Assembly: GCF_030068445.1 (NCBI RefSeq)
Contig: NZ_JAQPOK010000120.1
Span: 1-37,354 of the forward strand
Origin: Roseofilum halophilum BLCC-M91
GTDB lineage: Bacteria; Cyanobacteriota; Cyanobacteriia; Cyanobacteriales; Desertifilaceae
DNA length: 37,354 nt
Reading direction: 5' to 3'
The notes beneath the pieces were generated by a model. It was not told the DNA's origin. It did no database searches and saw only the letters and a list, made by a program, of their open reading frames with translations. Of this stretch, positions 23,890 through 32,684 are shown one piece after another. Every line of letters starts with the position of its first letter. Positions within the stretch are counted from its first letter, which is position 1. Position numbers and translations under genes: made by a program.

Positions 23890-24014
23890 ACCGCGCCCTA
23901 ACCCCGATCGCCTACATACTTCTCCACCAAATGAATCGGTGCGTACTTGGAGTTGTACGCTGCAAGCCTGGGCCGATATTAGCAGGCATAAACGGCGATC
24001 GCCACTTGCGCGGT
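23890..24014 (+). ncRNA. Y RNA-like unit 4 with a degenerate cloverleaf
   Basis: ACCGCG (23890-23895) pairs with CGCGGT (24009-24014). CCCTAAC (23896-23902) faces ACTTG (24004-24008). The inner stem CGATCGCC (23905-23912) pairs with GGCGATCG (23994-24001). The inside begins TACATAC like the other units and can form three hairpins: CACC/GGTG, GCGTAC/GTACGC and GCCTG/CAGGC. This is a cloverleaf shape without recognisable D or T loop sequences. The loop motif fits the other three units, while the module has drifted furthest from tRNA. Confidence 0.6.
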
Positions 24015-24020
24015 AAGCTT

Positions 24021-24102
24021 GCCCTCTCCCTAAATCCCTCTCCCACGGGAGAGGGACTTCTCTCCCCTTCTCCTGTGGGAGAAGGGGTTGGGGGATGAGG
24101 GC
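24021..24102. repeat. Compound palindromic repeat between the RNA cluster and the Ro-like gene
   Basis: Two perfect hairpins, CCCTCTCCC/GGGAGAGGG (24036-24055) and CCCCTTCTCC/GGAGAAGGGG (24064-24087), sit inside an outer pair GCCCTC/GAGGGC. This form is a widespread cyanobacterial intergenic palindrome. It may attenuate read-through from the RNA units into the protein gene. Confidence 0.7.
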
Positions 24103-24143
24103 TTTATACGAATTCTCTATAAAAGTTTGTCTTATATCCCTAG

Positions 24144-25592
<1,449 letters not shown>

Positions 25593-25596
25593 CTTA

Positions 25597-25628
25597 AAAC
25601 CTCCCTATTCACTGGGGAGGTTTTTTTA
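25597..25628 (+). terminator. Intrinsic terminator after the Ro-like gene
   Basis: AAACCTCCC (25597-25605) pairs with GGGAGGTTT (25615-25623), followed by further T residues. It closes the Y RNA/Ro-like locus. Confidence 0.9.
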
Positions 25629-25859
25629 TGGCATTGTGAGTTTTTGCAACATTTGCAGCTTGTTTGTTAGATCACCGTGATATAGTGGTGGCTGACGAAT
25701 ACGAGGCGGTATTGCAGGGTGAGCAGGCGATCACTTCTCAACTATTGCAATAGTTGAGTCAACCTTCCCCTTTAAACGCAGCACAAGTGTTGCAAGCTTC
25801 TTAAATATCGCCCTCTGCCCTTGGCTTAAGATAGATAAAAGACAGACAATAATGCCACA
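25629..25859. other. Intergenic region with a 22-bp perfect palindrome
   Basis: The palindrome at 25737-25758 has the half-site CTCAACTATTG and could be a regulator site or a hairpin. No coding sequence is convincing. GCACAAGTGTTGCAAGC near 25780 is another imperfect palindrome. Confidence 0.45.
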
Positions 25860-26387
25860 ATGAACAATCCAATATCTGTCATCTTACAATATTTACGCCC
25901 CCATTTTAGCAAAATCATAGGCTTTATTGGATTTGTTTCTAGTATAGTTACCATCCTAAATGCAGGATCTATTGGTAGTGTAATATTGTTTCCTATAACC
26001 ATTCCTCTATTTCTGTTCTTGCCTCTGATAATTATGGCTGGTATACCCATAGGATCATTCATAAACAATATTTTATTAAAACCCCAAGAAAAAAATCGCT
26101 ATCCGAAGGACAGTCTTGAATATAAATATTATGAAAAATTTTATCATTTCAGACAAAGTTTTGCACCATCTATAAGATTAGTAGGTGCTGAAGATGATTT
26201 TTTTCCACCAGAAAATGTTCATATTATTCCTACCAATAAAAAATATAGGCTCCCTCCTAAATTATTACTTGAACGTAAAGAGATTGTATCTATTCTTGAA
26301 CAAGAAGCTATCGAAAAAGGCAAATTATTTTATAACGGCCCACATACAAGGCTTTGCCAATTCCGTATTGAATTTAGAAAAAAATAA
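25860..26387 (+). CDS. Hypothetical membrane protein, possibly frameshifted at its 3' end
   Basis: The 175-residue product has two long hydrophobic segments (about 18-42 and 43-70), followed by a soluble part with the segment FYNGPHTRLCQF. I do not recognise the family. Base composition is much more AT-rich than in the flanking housekeeping genes, which fits an acquired gene. The frame stops just after a run of seven A (26378-26384). A one-base slip there would join it to a frame that runs to 26571 and add about 60 residues, so the end may be a frameshift or a sequencing error. Confidence 0.5.
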   Translation: MNNPISVILQYLRPHFSKIIGFIGFVSSIVTILNAGSIGSVILFPITIPLFLFLPLIIMAGIPIGSFINNILLKPQEKNRYPKDSLEYKYYEKFYHFRQSFAPSIRLVGAEDDFFPPENVHIIPTNKKYRLPPKLLLERKEIVSILEQEAIEKGKLFYNGPHTRLCQFRIEFRKK

Positions 26388-26403
26388 AGACCTTAAAACT
26401 TTA

Positions 26404-26571
26404 ATGTCAAATCAAAACTGGGTTCCGAGTGGTAAAGCCTCTCTTATTCGTTCCCTTGAATTCCTTCAGTCTGTCCAGAAAAATAATGGATTATATTTTG
26501 AGCAGATGATTAAAATGCTTGCATCTGGAGAAACTACGGTTAATACTGAGCAACATAGGAGAAGAATGTGA
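26404..26571 (+). pseudogene. Small ORF or displaced 3' part of the gene at 25860
   Basis: A 55-codon frame begins MSNQNWVPSGKASLIRS and ends in a charged tail (NTEQHRRRM). It has no visible ribosome site and is open well upstream of its ATG, in frame with the sequence reached by a slip at the seven-A run. It is best read as the continuation of the gene at 25860, though an independent small protein is possible. Confidence 0.35.
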
Positions 26572-26699
26572 AATCTTAAAAATATAAGGTTCTTTTGGAT
26601 AAATTTGGAGGAGCAGAACCGCTCTAATTTTTGTCTAATTCCGGTTAAAATAAAACCCAGACCGATTAACACAGCATAACATAGCCTCTGAGGTAAACT

Positions 26700-27081
26700 A
26701 TGAATGCACAATTGATGATCCAACCCTCCTCTTTTATTGATGCTGGTATTGAAATTAAGCCAGTTCGAGGGTTATTCTTATTTAAATTTAGTGAAGATCT
26801 GCAAGAGCGACTGGAGAGCCTGAACGAAAAACAGCGAGAGTCACAGTTACAGCAGTTTTCGCTGCTATGCGGTACATTTCGATCCCCCCAACCCCCCTTA
26901 AAAAGGGGGGCAGTAAAAGTCCCCCTTTTTAAGGGGGATTTAGGGGGATCTTTTCCGACTGTACCTCATTACCGCGCGAAGCGCTGTATCACCTGATGAA
27001 GCAGTAGAACTGACTTGAATTTTGGAACTCGACCGAATTTTCACGCTGCTTAATGCAAAAATTATTTCTGAGTCCGCATAA
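26700..27081 (+). pseudogene. Small cyanobacterial gene interrupted by a MITE and a nonsense change
   Basis: The frame opens with MNAQLMIQPSSFIDAGIEIK and reads well for 50 codons, to KQRESQL. A 137-bp MITE then intervenes. Removing the MITE plus one TA copy rejoins the frame exactly, as RESQL-SPDEAVELT, and it continues to a stop at 27079-27081 with LELDRIFTLLNAKIISESA. One in-frame TGA follows ELT, where a Gly codon (GGA) would fit. The original product would be about 80 residues, of unknown function, upstream of a DUF433 antitoxin-like gene. Both lesions should inactivate it. Confidence 0.75.
26850..26986. mobile_element. 137-bp MITE with TA target duplication
   Basis: The ends are imperfect inverted repeats of about 40 bp: CAGCAGTTTTCGC ... 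GGTACATTTCG on the left, and the complement of CTGTACCTCATTACC ... GCGCTG on the right. The interior carries an AAGTCCCCC/GGGGGATTT-type palindrome. TA flanks both sides (26848-26849 and 26987-26988), as for Tc1/mariner-IS630-type transposition. No transposase is encoded. A relict of the same element lies at 96-138. Confidence 0.75.
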
Positions 27082-27099
27082 ATAAAGAGGTAAAAGTTA

Positions 27100-27351
27100 A
27101 TGCCCGATCTGAATGATTCATTATTGTCAAGAATTACGTTCGATCGCCAGATTTGTGCTGGCAAGCCAATTATTCGAGGAATGAGAATTTCCGTTGCCAT
27201 GATTTTAGAGTTGTTGGCCAAAGGAGTATCAATGCCAGAGATTTTAGAGGATTATCCTGACCTGGAAATCGCTGATATTTATGCCGCTCTGTTCTATGCC
27301 TATCGTCTCGTCGATAGTGAAGAAATAGTTGAGCGATCTATGGCATCATAA
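27100..27351 (+). CDS. DUF433-family antitoxin-like protein
   Basis: The 83-residue protein has the DUF433 pattern: ITFDRQICAGKPIIRGMRISVAMIL followed by a helix-turn-helix-like EILEDYPDLEIADIYAALFYA. DUF433 proteins are regarded as VapB-like antitoxins, and most stand upstream of a DUF5615 PIN-like toxin, as here. The next gene begins five bases after its stop, so the pair is co-transcribed. Confidence 0.85.
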   Translation: MPDLNDSLLSRITFDRQICAGKPIIRGMRISVAMILELLAKGVSMPEILEDYPDLEIADIYAALFYAYRLVDSEEIVERSMAS

Positions 27352-27355
27352 AATC

Positions 27356-27721
27356 ATGAAATTTTTGCTCGATGTCAATGTAAGTGGTTCGTTATCCGAT
27401 TTTTTGATAGATCTCGAATATGATGTTGCTTGCGTCCGGGATGTCGATCGCAGTATGACTGATGGCGACATTTTGGCATGGGCGGTAAGGGAGCAACGTA
27501 TTATCATCACCACAGATTCTGATTTTGAACAACTGATTTGGCTACAAGATCAACCCCATTGTGAGGTTTTGCGGTTGGAAAATCTCCCACGCTCAAAAAG
27601 GCTCTCTCTACTGCAAGATGTTTTAGCAGATTACGATCGAGAGTTAGAAGCAGGTTCAATTGTTATTGCCACTGAACAAAAAATCCGGATTCGTAGGAAA
27701 TTAAGAGATATGAAACCCTAG
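27356..27721 (+). CDS. DUF5615 PIN-like toxin
   Basis: This 121-residue protein starts MKFLLDVNVSGSL, with the acidic strand motif of PIN-like nucleases, and carries VRDVDRSMTDGDILAWA, RIIITTDSDFEQLIW and a C-terminal basic stretch. DUF5615 proteins are predicted RNases paired with DUF433 antitoxins. ATG 27356 is chosen over 27329 because the longer form overlaps the antitoxin gene and adds residues unlike the family. Confidence 0.85.
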   Translation: MKFLLDVNVSGSLSDFLIDLEYDVACVRDVDRSMTDGDILAWAVREQRIIITTDSDFEQLIWLQDQPHCEVLRLENLPRSKRLSLLQDVLADYDRELEAGSIVIATEQKIRIRRKLRDMKP

Positions 27722-27793
27722 GGTGGGCAATGCCAGCCCTGAAAATTGACTCCTGGCTTAAAATAAAACCCAAACCGATTGTTTTGAGAGCTT

Positions 27794-28138
27794 ATGGCAA
27801 CCATAACCTTAGAAGTTCCTGACGAACTCGTTCCCCATCTCAATGCTTTAGGCGATCGCCTTCCCACTGTACTACAACAATGCTTACAAGCCCCACTCCC
27901 TAACCACATCTATCACTATATCCTCAACTTCCTGGCTAGTCGTCCGACTCCCGAAGAAATTGCAGACTTCCGGCCGACTCCAGAAATGTGCGATCGCCTG
28001 CAAACCCTTCTCCAGCGCAGTAAAGCCGAAACCCTCACTCCAGAAGAACAAGCAGAATTAGACGAATACGAACGTATCGAACATCTGATCGTGATGCTCA
28101 AAGCAGGAAACTTCTCCCATCTGACTGCAAGCACATGA
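27794..28138 (+). CDS. Hypothetical protein paired with an HNH gene remnant
   Basis: The 114-residue protein begins MATITLEVPDELVPHLNALGD, an antitoxin-like ribbon start, and contains PTPEEIADFRPTPEMCDRLQ and LTPEEQAELDEYERIEHLIVML. This composition is familiar from cyanobacterial genes that stand directly before an HNH endonuclease gene. Here the following HNH frame is truncated. The stop overlaps the next ATG by four bases (ATGA). Confidence 0.75.
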   Translation: MATITLEVPDELVPHLNALGDRLPTVLQQCLQAPLPNHIYHYILNFLASRPTPEEIADFRPTPEMCDRLQTLLQRSKAETLTPEEQAELDEYERIEHLIVMLKAGNFSHLTAST

Positions 28139-28239
28139 GTTATATCCCCACAGCATTACGTCGTCTGGTGACAGAGCGAGCTAACCATTGTTTAACCCAT
28201 GGCTGCATCAATTGTCATTCTGACAAAAGACAAGGATAA
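28135..28239 (+). pseudogene. Truncated HNH endonuclease remnant
   Basis: A 34-codon frame reads MSYIPTALRRLVTERANHCL, as in the start of small HNH nucleases (RANHRCEYC.I). It then jumps to HGCINCHSDKRQG and stops, so the central HNH motif is missing. An internal deletion is the simplest cause. Overlap with the preceding gene shows it was once a coupled pair. Confidence 0.65.
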
Positions 28240-28337
28240 TTGAGGCGAACAGAGCTGGGGACGATCTCTGAGGTTCGTGGTAGGATTAGGAAAACAATAA
28301 AAAATCTCAATTCCCCTAAAGTATTGAAAAGTGTAAC

Positions 28338-28649
28338 ATGAAAGCAATTACAGCAAGCGGAAAAATTGATCAATCAGGTCAATTATCTTTAGATGACCCA
28401 ATTCAAGAGACTCTACCGAAACGAGTGCGAGTCATTATTGTTTTTGAAGAAACTGAGGAAGAAGCCAATCAACTCTGGGGGGAAATTGGTGAATATCAAG
28501 CCATTCCGATAATCCCATCCCAACAATTACAACAAGAATTAAAGCAAGACTTGACAGAATCTGGTTACGATTCAAGAGAGAAAATCATCCAACTGGTTCA
28601 GGACGTTAAACAGGAAATTTATAAAGAGCGTCAAGATAAACTATTTTAG
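28338..28649 (+). CDS. Antitoxin-like protein upstream of a PIN gene
   Basis: The 103-residue protein begins MKAITASGKIDQSGQLSLDD, the beta-strand type of N terminus seen in many cyanobacterial antitoxins. Its C-terminal half is charged and helical (about 60-103), suitable for wrapping a toxin. The downstream PIN gene starts five bases after its stop. It is functionally an antitoxin by context only. Confidence 0.7.
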   Translation: MKAITASGKIDQSGQLSLDDPIQETLPKRVRVIIVFEETEEEANQLWGEIGEYQAIPIIPSQQLQQELKQDLTESGYDSREKIIQLVQDVKQEIYKERQDKLF

Positions 28650-28654
28650 ATAAT

Positions 28655-29116
28655 ATGAGTTTGATTCCTCAAATAATTTTCCTCGATACCAATGTTTATC
28701 TGATTGGAGCAACTGAACCCAAGAGTTCTGAAGGTATTATTCTTCGATGGTTAGGCTGGGAATCGAGAAATAGTAATTCGGTTACTGTAGTAATTTCTGA
28801 AGAATTAATTGAGCAAATTTCTAGAGTTGCAAAACGTTTAATAAATAAAGATTGGAGTGGGGAAATTATTGGACGGATTTGGCAAAATTTGAAAGTTTGT
28901 TATGTTCATATTAATGATACCGAGTATGCTGAGATTGAAGCGGTGGGAACGATCCCCCGTGAAGATATTGGAGTTTATTTAACAGCTAAATCTGGTCAAT
29001 CTCAATGTTTTATATCTGCCAATCATAAACTGATTAAAGTATTGGCCCAAGAAACCGGAGAATTTGAATGTTTCATTCCATCTGAATTTGTGAATCAGTA
29101 TCTGTCTAGGTTATGA
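28655..29116 (+). CDS. PIN-domain protein (VapC-like toxin)
   Basis: The 153-residue protein has IIFLDTNVYLIGA at the start, with the first catalytic Asp. VISEELIEQI supplies a Glu, REDIGVYLTAK an Asp, and QCFISANHKLI the final strand, which in most PIN proteins has Asp in place of Asn. The missing last Asp may weaken activity. It forms a pair with the gene at 28338 and overlaps the next gene by four bases. Confidence 0.75.
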   Translation: MSLIPQIIFLDTNVYLIGATEPKSSEGIILRWLGWESRNSNSVTVVISEELIEQISRVAKRLINKDWSGEIIGRIWQNLKVCYVHINDTEYAEIEAVGTIPREDIGVYLTAKSGQSQCFISANHKLIKVLAQETGEFECFIPSEFVNQYLSRL

Positions 29117-29433
29117 TCGATATGCAACATAGTGTATGGAAATCAACTATGCAAACCATCGACATTGGAACACTCATTATTAGGTCGCCAGAGATTTTGG
29201 GTGGTCGTCCTCATATTACAGGCACAAGAGTTTCAGTCCAACGTATCGCAGCTTGGTACAAAATGGGACTTAATGCCGAAGAAATTTCTGAGCGCATGGG
29301 CAATTTGAAACTTGCACAAGTTTATGCTGCTCTAACTTATTATCATGCTAATCAGTCAGAAATTGAAGAATACCTCATAGCTGAGAAATTGAATTACGAG
29401 CAGTTATCAGGAATGAGGCAACAGTCCCTATGA
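29113..29433 (+). CDS. Second DUF433-family protein, without a toxin partner
   Basis: This 106-residue protein has the DUF433 core IRSPEILGGRPHITGTRVSVQRI and a helix-turn-helix-like NAEEISERMGNLKLAQVYAAL. The ATG at 29113 overlaps the stop of the PIN gene (ATGA), while family members usually begin at the MQTIDIGTLI equivalent (29149), so the true start is uncertain. No PIN-like gene follows: the next frame closes after MNLIVFS (from 29430), so its partner appears to be lost. Confidence 0.8.
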   Translation: MIDMQHSVWKSTMQTIDIGTLIIRSPEILGGRPHITGTRVSVQRIAAWYKMGLNAEEISERMGNLKLAQVYAALTYYHANQSEIEEYLIAEKLNYEQLSGMRQQSL

Positions 29434-29590
29434 ATTTAATCGTCTTTTCATAACAGTACAAAGTGGTGTCAACCTCGTCTGTTAGTCTGGGGCGGTTTAA
29501 TCAGGGTTCGTTTAGAGTATTATCAGCATTTTCTCAGTATCTAGATCTAATCTATGTTGGTGGGGGCAAGTAACTGACAGAGATGAGAGG

Positions 29591-31048
29591 ATGTTCATTC
29601 ACAAATTAGGGCATAGATTTAGGTTTAAAGTTAACTCGCTACAGTTTCGCCTCACGTTTGGTTTGGCGATCGTCTCCGGAATTGGCTTAGGCTCGGTTGC
29701 CATTGCCACGGGATTAAAAATGCAGCAACAATTGGTCTTAACCCATAAACAAAATATCCGCTATATTGCTGAACGCTTGCCCAAAGATATCGAAATTTAT
29801 AGTCAACGGTTTAGCCAGCGTGAAACCTTAGAAATGGTGATTGAGGATGTGAGCGCAGAAAAGATTTTTCTGTGGATTCAATCTCCAAATGGTGAAATTA
29901 TGGCCCGATCGCCGAATCTGGAGCGATCGCAATATCCCCAAAACGCGGATCTGCTCAACATCAGCAATGCTCCCATTCAACCGGAAGTGTACCCCTATCA
30001 AGGGCGCTATTTCGTTCTCTGTGCCGGGCCGTTAAAAGTCAATGAGCAAACCCTTGGTAAACTCTATGTGGCTCAAGATATCACTTCAGAGCAACAAATG
30101 CTCCTGGAAATGCTCAGAAACTTGATTGGGGTGAGCGTGTTCGCGTTGCTCCTGATCGTGATGATGATGGCGATCTATATTCGGCGATCGCTGGCTCCAG
30201 TGCGTAAAATTAGTGAATATGCCGTAAAAATTTCCGCGCAAGACTTAGGAGAAGTCTCCCTCAGTTTAGATCCTGCCCCCTCCGAACTGCAAGAACTCTC
30301 TAAAACCTTAGATTTGATGCTCTCGCGCTTATCTGCATCTTGGGAAAATCAACGGCAATTTGTCAGCAATGTTTCCCATGAATTGCGGACTCCCTTAACC
30401 ATCGTTCATGGCTATCTACAAAGCACCCTCAGACGGGGCAACAACCTCACCGAAGCCCAACGGGAAGCCCTAGAAACCGCAGCAGGAGAAGCCGATCGCA
30501 CGATTCAACTCTTGCAAGACTTGCTCGAACTTGCCCGCGCTGATAATGGACAGATTCATTTTGAACTCGAAACCCTATCCCTAACCGACTTAGTTCTAGA
30601 AGTCGTCGATATGGCGCAACAGTATAGCAACCGTAGTATAGAACTGGATTTAGGGGATCGGCCAGTGGAGATAAAAGGCGATCGCAACCGCTTAAAGCAA
30701 GTGTTGCTCAACCTCATTGATAATGCCGTCAAATATTCCGATCCCGCTACCGTAATTACCGTGAAACTGGAAAAAGAGAGCGATCGAGTCTGCTTGCAAG
30801 TGTGCGATCGCGGTGAAGGCATCCCCCTAGCCCATCAAGCCAGAATCTTCGATCGCTTTTATCGCATTGACGATGCTCGCGCCCGCTCCACAGGCGGAAC
30901 CGGGTTAGGGTTATCCATTGTCAAAACCCTGATCGAAGGCATGGGAGGGCGCGTCAGCGTGGTTTCCAAGTTAGGAGAAGGCAGTATCTTCACCATTAGT
31001 TTACCGAGCTGTAAAGTAATATCAAATCCGGTAAATGGGTATAACTAG
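29591..31048 (+). CDS. Membrane sensor histidine kinase
   Basis: The 485-residue kinase has a first membrane helix at about 20-40, a periplasmic sensor region of roughly 130 residues and a second helix at about 178-200. A HAMP-like segment, the phospho-acceptor His263 in VSHELRTPL and a HATPase domain with NLIDNAVKYS, DRGEGIP and GGTGLGLSIVK follow. No response regulator gene is adjacent, so the partner is unknown. The last ten or so residues (VISNPVNGYN) are encoded by the edge of a dispersed repeat, so the natural C terminus may have been shorter. Confidence 0.93.
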   Translation: MFIHKLGHRFRFKVNSLQFRLTFGLAIVSGIGLGSVAIATGLKMQQQLVLTHKQNIRYIAERLPKDIEIYSQRFSQRETLEMVIEDVSAEKIFLWIQSPNGEIMARSPNLERSQYPQNADLLNISNAPIQPEVYPYQGRYFVLCAGPLKVNEQTLGKLYVAQDITSEQQMLLEMLRNLIGVSVFALLLIVMMMAIYIRRSLAPVRKISEYAVKISAQDLGEVSLSLDPAPSELQELSKTLDLMLSRLSASWENQRQFVSNVSHELRTPLTIVHGYLQSTLRRGNNLTEAQREALETAAGEADRTIQLLQDLLELARADNGQIHFELETLSLTDLVLEVVDMAQQYSNRSIELDLGDRPVEIKGDRNRLKQVLLNLIDNAVKYSDPATVITVKLEKESDRVCLQVCDRGEGIPLAHQARIFDRFYRIDDARARSTGGTGLGLSIVKTLIEGMGGRVSVVSKLGEGSIFTISLPSCKVISNPVNGYN

Positions 31049-31124
31049 CGGGCAAGATGCCCGCACTCCCAAAGCGGGCAAGATGCCCACACTCCCAAAG
31101 CGGGCAAGATGCCCGCACTCCCAA
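31047..31124. repeat. 26-bp tandem repeat x3 with an internal hairpin
   Basis: Three copies of a 26-bp unit contain GCGGGCAAGATGCCCGC followed by ACTCCCAA; one copy has a single base change. Each can form a 6-bp stem. The array lies inside copy 2 of the dispersed element (31018-31135), between two convergent genes. Confidence 0.9.
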
Positions 31125-31135
31125 AACCTTTAATC

Positions 31136-31729
31136 TTACAGCGCAAAGCCCTGTAAGCATTGCACCACTAGCTCAATAGTGCGATTATCGGTTAACATCC
31201 AAGGATGAATAAGAACGGGCACGGTGATGTTTTTGCCCACGGGAATTTGAGAACTGTTAGCGGGCAAAATCATTAAGTCATTATTCGTCCAAATGGAGGT
31301 AAACTGAATCGAGTTCAAGCGATCGCCATCTCGGTTTAAATCTTGCAAAAACTCGCTATTGGGGCGCATTTGTACACAACCGGGGTTGTGGCGCAGATAG
31401 GCCATTAAACTGCCATGATGGGGAGAGGATAGGGTAATGAAGCGATCGCACCTCTCTAACCCTCCCAAGCGCTGCAAGTAGTACCGGCTAATGATTCCTC
31501 CCATGCTAAACGCCACAATATCGAAGCGTATATCTTGGCTAAAGGCTTGATCAACATACCCTTTAATCTGTTGAGCTAACCGATCCAAACCCACCGTACC
31601 ATTATTGGGCACTAAATCCAGAGCGTAGGTGAACCATCCTTGATGCTCTAACACCGCAGCCATTTTCCTAAACACTGCTCCAGTGTCATCAATACCATGA
31701 ATGAGTAAAACAGGATTGCGATCGCCCAT
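31136..31729 (-). CDS. Alpha/beta hydrolase, lipase-like
   Basis: The 197-residue protein has the oxyanion motif LLIHGIDDTG at the start, the nucleophile in AFSMGGIISRYYLQ (near residue 76) and LSSPHHGS after it, as in small triacylglycerol-lipase-like proteins. A later DLMILPA segment supplies a candidate Asp, and LIHPWM a candidate His. There is no signal peptide. It is convergent with the kinase gene. Confidence 0.85.
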   Translation of the reverse strand: MGDRNPVLLIHGIDDTGAVFRKMAAVLEHQGWFTYALDLVPNNGTVGLDRLAQQIKGYVDQAFSQDIRFDIVAFSMGGIISRYYLQRLGGLERCDRFITLSSPHHGSLMAYLRHNPGCVQMRPNSEFLQDLNRDGDRLNSIQFTSIWTNNDLMILPANSSQIPVGKNITVPVLIHPWMLTDNRTIELVVQCLQGFAL

Positions 31730-31834
31730 GAAACTATCCTAGAGAGAGAAAAGGGAAGTCTTACTAAAAGTGTAACCTAGCTTCCATACCCGTGCAGTTA
31801 TGCCATTCTAGGATAAGATCGGGAGGACGCGAGA

Positions 31835-32170
31835 ATGAGCGATAATCCTCCTGTGGATGAGCAACTTTTGTTTATAGTCGATACTCCAATTGGCTTTCAA
31901 GTCCAAACAACAGTGAGTTACTGGGAATTGATTACTACGATTAAGCATCCGATTATGGAGGGAAGGTTAGAAGATGTGAAAGAAACATTAACTCATCCTA
32001 ATATCATTCATTTGAGTAAGAGTGATTCCCAAGTTTATTTATTTTATAGAGCCGATGGGGATAGAAGATGGGTCTGTGCAGTCACCAAACGATTAAATGG
32101 TAATGGATTTTTGATTACGGCTTATCGTACTAGTGCAATCAAAGAAGGAGAAAAGATATGGCCAAAATAA
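31835..32170 (+). CDS. DUF4258-like protein, putative toxin of a DUF2283 pair
   Basis: The 111-residue protein has a conserved-looking C-terminal half (HPIMEGRLEDVKETLTHPNI ... YLFYR ... RRWVCAVTKRLNGNGFLITA) that resembles the small DUF4258-type proteins with a possible RelE/BECR nuclease fold. It overlaps the start of a DUF2283 gene by 13 bases, an arrangement common for toxin-antitoxin pairs. Toxin activity is inference. Confidence 0.7.
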   Translation: MSDNPPVDEQLLFIVDTPIGFQVQTTVSYWELITTIKHPIMEGRLEDVKETLTHPNIIHLSKSDSQVYLFYRADGDRRWVCAVTKRLNGNGFLITAYRTSAIKEGEKIWPK

Positions 32171-32373
32171 AAGTTTTTCATGACACCATTGGCAATACTT
32201 TGGTGGTTTGGTTCGATGAGCCAAAAGATGAATATGAAGTAGAAGAAACTGGAGATGAAGTTATTTTGATGAAGAATCGAGAAGGTCGAGTAATTGGATT
32301 TGAAAAGTTGAATTTTGTTAGAGGTGATACTGATAGAACTCAGGTTGACTTTGAGGCAATTACGGTTAATTAG
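32158..32373 (+). CDS. DUF2283-family protein, putative antitoxin
   Basis: The 71-residue protein has the DUF2283 pattern: KVFHDTIGNTLVVWFDEP, then EYEVEETGDEVILMKN and GRVIGFEKLNF. GGAGAAAAG lies just before the ATG. DUF2283 proteins commonly accompany DUF4258-type genes. Confidence 0.82.
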   Translation: MAKIKVFHDTIGNTLVVWFDEPKDEYEVEETGDEVILMKNREGRVIGFEKLNFVRGDTDRTQVDFEAITVN

Positions 32374-32684
32374 ATAGTGGTTTGCCGCAAGGTAATCGGA
32401 AATGTAACTGCATAACAGAGTAAACGACTGATATCCAGTCCGGTTTCCGCAAGCGGACATGAAAATGGGTTAAGAATCGGGCAAGATGCCCGCACGCCTC
32501 TAAATTTTTAATGATGAGGAGTGTTACTAAAAGTGTAACCTGGGTTACTCCCCCTTGCAGTTATGCCATTCTAGGACATGGGGACGCACAGATGCGGGGA
32601 TACCGAGACGCGGAGACGCGAAGATGGGCCTATTCCCTATTCCCTATTCCCTATTCCCTATTCCCTAACGCGAAGCGCTCTATT
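32374..32684. repeat. Repeat-filled intergenic region: dispersed element copy 3 and STRR TATTCCC x5
   Basis: Bases 32428-32512 are a copy of the 95-bp dispersed element, with TTTCCGCAAGCGGACATGAAA and GGGCAAGATGCCCGC. Bases 32631-32665 are five exact TATTCCC heptamers. The open frame of the next gene extends back to 32511 through these repeats, but it is not coding there. Confidence 0.8.

Noticed and set aside
23211-24014. Reading the repeated stem-loop units as integron attC sites, twister ribozymes or group II intron pieces
   Set aside because: The 3' side lacks the GTTRRRY box of attC. The 3' ACTTG does not fit the twister loop as I know it, and no intron domain V is present. The Y RNA reading explains stem, loop, tRNA module and the neighbouring Ro-like gene together.
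31047-31124. Three 26-bp repeats as a CRISPR array
   Set aside because: The units are directly adjacent with no spacers, and each is a hairpin from a dispersed element; no cas genes are present.
32511-32684. Upstream extension of the VIT-vWA gene by 58 codons
   Set aside because: The extension is made of a dispersed repeat and TATTCCC heptamers and would bury the lipoprotein signal peptide.
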